Positions 43,390 to 47,796 of a DNA stretch of 47,796 nucleotides are shown piece after piece. How positions within the stretch are numbered: the first letter of the stretch is position 1; every line of letters begins with the position of its first letter. The stretch lies in the NCBI GenBank assembly GCA_003131585.1, contig PKVW01000031.1:1-47796 (forward strand), read 5' to 3'. Source of the stretch: Acidobacteriaceae bacterium (lineage in GTDB: Bacteria > Acidobacteriota > Terriglobia > Terriglobales > Acidobacteriaceae). The position numbers and the translations under genes are program-made. Under the pieces are notes generated by a model, which did not search any database, was not told where the DNA came from, and was given only the letters and a program-made list of their open reading frames with translations.

Positions 43390-44073
43390 ATGCAGATCAC
43401 CGAAATCTACAAATCGCTGCAGGGGGAGTCGACGCATGCCGGGTTGCCGTGTGTATTTGTGCGGCTGACGGGATGTAATCTGCGCTGCGCCTGGTGCGAC
43501 AGTGAGTATACGTTTCAGGGCGGACGCAAGATGACTTCGGACGAAGTTTGCGGCGAGGTGAAGCGGCTCAGCCCCAACGGCGGCCTGGTGGAGATCACCG
43601 GCGGCGAACCCATGCTGCAGGAGCGCGAACTGCTGCCGCTGATGCGGCAGTTGCTGGAAGCCGGATACCAGGTACTGCTGGAAACCAGCGGAGAGCGGCC
43701 GCTGGAGCGGGTACCCGCGGAAATCGTCAAGATCGTCGACGTGAAGTGTCCGGATTCTGGCGAGGCCCATACATTTCATACCGAAAATCTGGAGACCCTG
43801 GCCGCGCACGATGAAGTCAAGTTTGTGTTGAGCGGGCGGGCGGATTATGAATTTGCGCGGGACTTCACAGTTCGGCATCGTCTGGCGGAGCGCGTGCATG
43901 CGGTCCTGTTCTCGCCGGCTTTTCGCAAGGACGCGACTGGGGCGCGGGACAGTTCGCACTGCCTGCTCGATCCGCGGCAATTGGCGGAGTGGATGCTCGC
44001 CGATGACGTTCGGGCACGCCTGGGATTGCAGTTGCACAAGTTCATCTGGGATCCGGCGGTGAGGGGGGTTTGA
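43390..44073 (+). CDS. queE: 7-carboxy-7-deazaguanine synthase
   Basis: A radical SAM enzyme that contracts the 6-carboxytetrahydropterin ring to CDG. It begins MQITEIYKSLQGESTHAGLP, and the cluster motif is CNLRCAWC (Cys29, Cys33, Cys36, CX3CX2C). EITGGEPMLQ and LETSGERPLERVP are further family motifs. The 227 residues are normal. It is preceded by a 100-bp gap after queD that holds a GC-rich hairpin repeat, and followed by queC. Confidence 0.95.
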   Translation: MQITEIYKSLQGESTHAGLPCVFVRLTGCNLRCAWCDSEYTFQGGRKMTSDEVCGEVKRLSPNGGLVEITGGEPMLQERELLPLMRQLLEAGYQVLLETSGERPLERVPAEIVKIVDVKCPDSGEAHTFHTENLETLAAHDEVKFVLSGRADYEFARDFTVRHRLAERVHAVLFSPAFRKDATGARDSSHCLLDPRQLAEWMLADDVRARLGLQLHKFIWDPAVRGV

Positions 44074-44201
44074 AGGATTGTCGATTTATTGATTGTCAAA
44101 TTTATCGATTGTCGATTCTCGATTGACAAATACCGGCACACGGCTTTTTGGTCAATCATCAAGAAATCCACAATCGGCTGTTCGACGATCTCCGGCTAGA
44201 G

Positions 44202-44909
44202 ATGGCGCACCCAACAAAATCCCGGGCAATCGTGTTGCTCAGCGGAGGGATGGATTCCTGCGTGTGCGCGGCGCTGGCGGCTCGCGACTATGCTGCCGCG
44301 GCGTTGCACGTCAGTTATGGACAGCGCACCGAAGACCGTGAGCGCCAATCCTTCCTGGCAATTTGCCGGCGCCTGAATATTCGGGACAAACTCTTGCTGC
44401 GCAACGAAGCTCTGCGCGCCATCGGAGGCTCGGCGCTCACCGACGAAAACATTGCCGTGCCCGCGGGGCAGGCAGTTGGTCACGCCATGGGCCACAACCT
44501 TCCCGTAACCTATGTGCCCTTTCGCAACGCGCATTTCCTGGCCGCCGCCGTAAGCTGGGCGGAAGTGCTGGGAGCCGGGAAGGTCTATATCGGCGCCGTA
44601 GAACAAGATAGTTCCGGCTATCCCGATTGCCGGCCGGCGTATTACGAGGCGTTCAATCAAGTGATCAAGACCGGCACGCAAGAAGGAAACATCGAAATCG
44701 TCACACCCCTCATCGGCATGCGTAAGGCGGAGATTGTCCGCCTTGGCCTTGAATTGGACGCGCCATTCGATTTAACTTGGTCATGCTACAGTCGCCAGGA
44801 TCAGGCGTGCGGCGTCTGTGACAGCTGCGTGTTAAGGCTGCGGGCGTTTGCGGCTGCGGGAACCGCGGATCCGATTCTGTACGCGGAGAAAGAAATTGTT
44901 GAATTGTGA
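44202..44909 (+). CDS. queC: 7-cyano-7-deazaguanine (preQ0) synthase
   Basis: An ATP-dependent amidotransferase-like ligase that turns CDG into preQ0. From ATG 44202: PP-loop SGGMDS (14-19), FRNAHFLAAAVSWAEVLGA, GAVEQDSSGYPDC, and the zinc site C-YSRQDQA-CGVCDSC near the C-terminus. An upstream frame from 44148 adds non-family residues. With queD and queE it makes preQ0 for queuosine or archaeosine-like bases. The gene is flanked on both sides by AT-rich GATTGTCGATT-like repeats. Confidence 0.95.
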   Translation: MAHPTKSRAIVLLSGGMDSCVCAALAARDYAAAALHVSYGQRTEDRERQSFLAICRRLNIRDKLLLRNEALRAIGGSALTDENIAVPAGQAVGHAMGHNLPVTYVPFRNAHFLAAAVSWAEVLGAGKVYIGAVEQDSSGYPDCRPAYYEAFNQVIKTGTQEGNIEIVTPLIGMRKAEIVRLGLELDAPFDLTWSCYSRQDQACGVCDSCVLRLRAFAAAGTADPILYAEKEIVEL

Positions 44910-44946
44910 TGGTTGATCGTTGATTGTGGATCGTTGATGGTTGATT

Positions 44947-44979
44947 GAAAACAGCGAAGCGGCTCAAGCCGCGGTTTTC
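44947..44979 (+). terminator. Probable terminator after queC
   Basis: GCGGC-TCAA-GCCGC (44959-44963, 44968-44972) sits inside an outer GAAAAC/GTTTTC pair (44947-44952, 44974-44979), 38 nt after the queC stop. The 3' side of the outer pair supplies the T-run, as in bidirectional intrinsic terminators. Confidence 0.5.
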
Positions 44980-45033
44980 ATTCGATAATCAAGAATCGTC
45001 ATTCAAGAATTGCGGCAAGGCCGGGAGGCAACG

Positions 45034-46200
45034 ATGAAGAACCATTTTGCAATGTTCGCTTTCGTTCTATTAATGCTGGGACCGTGCGCACTCCCGGGTT
45101 TCGCGCAGGGTTCGTCGGGAACGGTCAAGGGCGTTTGCAAGGACGCTCAAGGCGCCCCTATCGTCGATGGAGTGGTAGTCTTCGCCAACCAGGACAATGG
45201 CCAGAAATACAACCTCAAGACCAACAAGAAGGGCGAGTATTTCTCACTGGGCGTTGTGGCTGGCAACTATAAGGTCACGCTGTACAAGAATGCGGACGAC
45301 GCCAAAGCCAACAAGGAACTCTTCCACTTCAACAAATTTCAAGTCACGCTCGACGAGAACACGCTCGACTTCGACATGAAGAAGCAGGCCGAGGATGCGG
45401 CGAAGGGCCAGGGCCTCACTCCAGAACAGATCAAAGCTCAGCAGGAAGCGCAGGAAAAACAGAAAAAGGAAGTCAATACGGTGAAGGTCCTGAACGAAAA
45501 GATCGTTGCCGCGAACACCGCAATGAAGGCTGGAGACTTCGATACCGCCATCGCCACCTTAACGGAAGCCACGCAGATGGATGCGACGCGCGACATAATC
45601 TGGGCACAACTCGCCGATGCCTATCTCGGCTCGGCGCTCAAGCAGACAGATCGCGCGGAGAAGTCGAAGCGCCTGGATGAGGCTGCCGCCGACTATCGGA
45701 AGGCTGTGGATATCAAGCAAAAAAGCATGGATGCCGCCACCAAGAAGAATCCCGACGATAACAAGCACCTGGCGGCGTATTACAACAACTTCGGTGAGGC
45801 CGCCGGTAAGTCCGGCAAGATCGACGACGCAGTGAAGGCATATACCCAGGCGGCCCAGGTCAATCCCGAGGGCGCTGCGGGATATTACTACAATGCCGGT
45901 GCGGTCTTGACCAACGCGGGCAAGGTCGATGACGCCATCGCGGCCTTCGACAAATGCATCGCTGCCGATCCCAATCGGGCAGATGCCTATTACCAGAAGG
46001 GCGTGAACCTCATCGGCAAGGCCACGCTGCAAGGCGACAAAATGGTTGCGCCCCAGGGCACGGCTGAGGCTTTCCAGAAATACCTTGAGCTCCAGCCCAC
46101 CGGCTCGTACGCCGACGTCGCCAAGCAGATGCTGGCCAGCATAGGGGCTCCCATCGAAACCGGCTTCGGTACGAAAAAGAAGGCCGCCGTTAAGAAATAG
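45034..46200 (+). CDS. Secreted TPR protein with N-terminal carboxypeptidase-regulatory-like domain
   Basis: A 388-residue exported protein. ATG 45034 has GGGAGG about 8 nt upstream; the signal peptide is MKNHFAMFAFVLLMLGPCAL ... GFAQ. A CarboxypepD_reg-like beta domain follows (GTVKGVCKDAQGAPIVDGVV, LKTNKKGEYFSLGVVAGNYK), then a Lys/Gln-rich helix (QQEAQEKQKKEVNTVKVL), then TPR units of the form AMKAGDFDTAIATLTEATQM, AAYYNNFGEAAGKSGKIDDA and AAGYYYNAGAVLTNAGKVDD. The end is basic (FGTKKKAAVKK). Such proteins are common in Acidobacteriota; the role is probably protein-protein contact in the periplasm or at the outer membrane. Confidence 0.82.
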   Translation: MKNHFAMFAFVLLMLGPCALPGFAQGSSGTVKGVCKDAQGAPIVDGVVVFANQDNGQKYNLKTNKKGEYFSLGVVAGNYKVTLYKNADDAKANKELFHFNKFQVTLDENTLDFDMKKQAEDAAKGQGLTPEQIKAQQEAQEKQKKEVNTVKVLNEKIVAANTAMKAGDFDTAIATLTEATQMDATRDIIWAQLADAYLGSALKQTDRAEKSKRLDEAAADYRKAVDIKQKSMDAATKKNPDDNKHLAAYYNNFGEAAGKSGKIDDAVKAYTQAAQVNPEGAAGYYYNAGAVLTNAGKVDDAIAAFDKCIAADPNRADAYYQKGVNLIGKATLQGDKMVAPQGTAEAFQKYLELQPTGSYADVAKQMLASIGAPIETGFGTKKKAAVKK

Positions 46201-46239
46201 CGATTCTTCCACACGCCCGGCATGGATTGAGCTACGAGG

Positions 46240-46265
46240 CTCGGCCTAACGGCCACCCTTTTTCT
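46240..46265 (+). terminator. Possible terminator between the TPR and PilT-like genes
   Basis: GGCC-TAAC-GGCC (46243-46254) is followed by ACCCTTTTT. The stem is only 4 bp, so this is weak. Confidence 0.3.
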
Positions 46266-46442
46266 GCCCGGCCGATCGTCTCCGCGTTACCAAGGGCTGT
46301 GTACTTTACTGTCCTTACGTTTCCCCCGCCAGCGCGGTAAAGTGTAGCCAATGGGCTAACTCCAGTTGGCTCGGTTCTCCCTTCTGTGATCCGTGCAATT
46401 CCCTAAGAATTAAGAATAAGAACAGGTTAATGCGAGGGTGGA

Positions 46443-47588
46443 ATGGCAGCACCTGGCAGCGCCGCAATTTCAGTTTCCTTGGAAGGCTATTCCGGCAGCG
46501 GCAAAGTGGCTACTCCGGCTTTGCTGGAAGCGATGCTGCGTGCCGCCGAAAAAATCAGCGATCTGATTTTCTCTCCCGGAAGGCCTCCGCAAGTGCAGGT
46601 TTACGGCCAGCTCATTGCCGTGCAGGCACCGGGACTGGCGACGCTTACTCCCGATGACACCCGCCATATCGCCGCCGACCTGATTGGCGACAACAAACAA
46701 GCGCTCGCCACGTTGCGCGAGCACGGATCGTGCGACATCTCCTACGGCTTGGCCGGCGTGGCCCGGTTTCGCGTCAATATCTTCATCCAGCGCGGCAGTT
46801 GCGCGATCGTGATGCGGGTGCTTCCCACCGCGATCCCGGATTTCGCCTCGCTCGCTTTGCCTTCGCACCTGGCCGATGTGGCTAAACTGCGCGATGGAAT
46901 CGTGCTCGTTACCGGGCCTGCGGGATCCGGCAAGTCTTCCACTCTGGCCGTGCTGCTCGATTGCATCAATCGCGAGAAGAATTATCACATCATCACCGTG
47001 GAAGATCCCATCGAGTTCCTGCACAACCACAAGTGCTCCACCGTCCATCAGCGCGAACTGCATAGCGACACCCCAAGCTTTGCCCATGCCTTGCGCTCCG
47101 CGCTGCGGCAGGCGCCCAAAGTCATTATGGTGGGCGAGATGCGCGACCGCGAAACCATCGAGATCGTCCTGGAAGCCGCCGAGACCGGCCACCTGGTGCT
47201 TTCCAGCCTCAATACCATGGACGCCCCCAAAACCGTCGAGCGCATTGTCGGTTCGTTCCTGCCCGGCGATCAGCAAAATGCGCGGGAGCGTTTCGCCCGA
47301 TCGTTTCGCTACATCGTCTGCCAGCGGCTCTTGCCGAAGACTGACCGCAGCGGCCGTGTCCCGGTCGCCGAAATCCTGAAAGCCAATTTTCGCACCCGGG
47401 AGTGCATCGAGAAAGGCGAGCGCGACGGCAAAACATTGCTCGACGCAATGAAGGCAGGCGCCTCCGAGGGCATGCAACACTTCGACGGCGAAATCGCCCA
47501 GTTGGTCCGCGACCGTGTGGTCGATCTCGAAACCGGCATCTCCTTCGCCACCAATCCCACCGTTCTGGGCCAGGAACTAGCCCGCTAG
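46443..47588 (+). CDS. PilT/PilU-family type IV pilus ATPase, unusual His box
   Basis: A 381-residue secretion/retraction ATPase of the PilT class. N-terminal domain: AAEKISDLIFSPGRPPQVQVYGQ. RecA-like core: Walker A GPAGSGKSS (158-166), Asp box ITVEDPIEFLHN (184-195), Walker B VIMVGEMRDRETIE (227-240). Where PilT has a His box (LHTNSAxKT), this protein has LNTMDAPKT (256-264), with Asn in place of His. The C-terminal helix region (FRYIVCQRLLPKTD) is family-like. It may retract pili, act as an accessory ATPase like PilU, or serve another type IV filament. No other pil genes are visible in the window. Confidence 0.9.
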   Translation: MAAPGSAAISVSLEGYSGSGKVATPALLEAMLRAAEKISDLIFSPGRPPQVQVYGQLIAVQAPGLATLTPDDTRHIAADLIGDNKQALATLREHGSCDISYGLAGVARFRVNIFIQRGSCAIVMRVLPTAIPDFASLALPSHLADVAKLRDGIVLVTGPAGSGKSSTLAVLLDCINREKNYHIITVEDPIEFLHNHKCSTVHQRELHSDTPSFAHALRSALRQAPKVIMVGEMRDRETIEIVLEAAETGHLVLSSLNTMDAPKTVERIVGSFLPGDQQNARERFARSFRYIVCQRLLPKTDRSGRVPVAEILKANFRTRECIEKGERDGKTLLDAMKAGASEGMQHFDGEIAQLVRDRVVDLETGISFATNPTVLGQELAR

Positions 47589-47589
47589 T

Positions 47590-47796
47590 GTTTTGAAAAG
47601 GCACGGCTGTTTTGAAAGGGCACGCCTGTTTTGAAAGGGACGGCTGTTTTGAAAGGGCACGGCTTCAGCCGTGCCGTAAAGTCCCCAAACCAAAGCGGCT
47701 TCAGCCGCTAAGGGACGCAAAGCATGGGCCGAATACTTCAGGTGCCGCAAAGCGAAACCCGGTTAGTATCAGGGCATCGCGTCAGCGATGCCGTAA
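47590..47796. repeat. Tandem 19-bp repeats followed by palindromic modules
   Basis: Four units beginning GTTTTGAAA lie at 47590, 47609, 47628 and 47646 (19, 19, 18, 19 bp; GTTTTGAAAGGGCACGGCT is the commonest form). The last runs into the palindrome GGCACGGCTTCAGCCGTGCC plus GTAAA (47657-47681). GCGGCTTCAGCCGC (47696-47709) and GGCATCGCGTCAGCGATGCC plus GTAA (about 47772-47795) follow. This is an intergenic relative of the elements inside purL and the helicase gene. It reaches the window edge. Confidence 0.8.

Noticed and set aside
47590-47664. A CRISPR array from the tandem 19-bp units
   Set aside because: The units are contiguous, without spacers, and are arms of a palindromic repeat; no cas genes are near.

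Overview
The window looks like chromosomal DNA of a Gram-negative acidobacterium (Acidobacteriota, probably class Terriglobia). This is inferred from about 60% GC, the protein sequences, KDO/LPS and outer-membrane genes, a stand-alone PurL, and many short hairpin repeats built on modules such as GCGGCTTTAGCCGC. I ran no database search. Almost all genes are single-copy housekeeping or cell-envelope genes. Small accessory patches sit between them: toxin-antitoxin-like pairs, a tRNA-flanked segment, decayed genes and repeats. No CRISPR array, rRNA, transposase or integrase was seen.

Left part (1-12 kb): the end of recA, then coaD overlapping an aminotransferase, then a GDP-mannose block (manA, manC, phosphohexomutase), an M48 membrane protease and kdsB. 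An 870-bp repeat-rich gap leads to tRNA-Met(CAU). A degenerate copy of that tRNA's 3' part lies 1.65 kb downstream, beyond a zinc-ribbon gene and an MFS exporter. A frameshifted beta-propeller gene follows.

Middle (12-31 kb): a lone ExbD, an outer-membrane protein, trmFO, two tandem DUF4440-like secreted proteins, an AhpD-like protein, selB, and purL-purF with a 7-nt overlap. The translation-termination block DUF1385-prfA-prmC is interrupted by an opposite-strand DUF2283 pair. Then come an ATP-dependent DNA ligase, a ParD/ParE pair whose toxin is frameshifted, and a CDF metal exporter.

Right part (31-47.8 kb): two MacB-type permeases without an ATPase, der, a DinG-type helicase, a B12-binding radical SAM protein, a low-GC patch with two small ORFs, a frameshifted S15 hydrolase, queD-queE-queC for the queuosine precursor preQ0, a lipoprotein-like TPR protein, and a PilT-family ATPase with an altered His box.

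The most unusual signal is a family of nested palindromic repeats. They occur between genes (34.4 kb, 47.6 kb) and also as apparent in-frame insertions inside conserved genes (purL, the dinG-type helicase, trmFO, possibly ligase). The purL copy is 147 bp, exactly 49 codons, and is bounded by 16-bp inverted repeats. It recalls the Rickettsia palindromic elements, but its sequence is unrelated as far as I can judge. Three single-nucleotide frameshifts (about 10.89, 30.21 and 41.86 kb) may be real decay or assembly errors.
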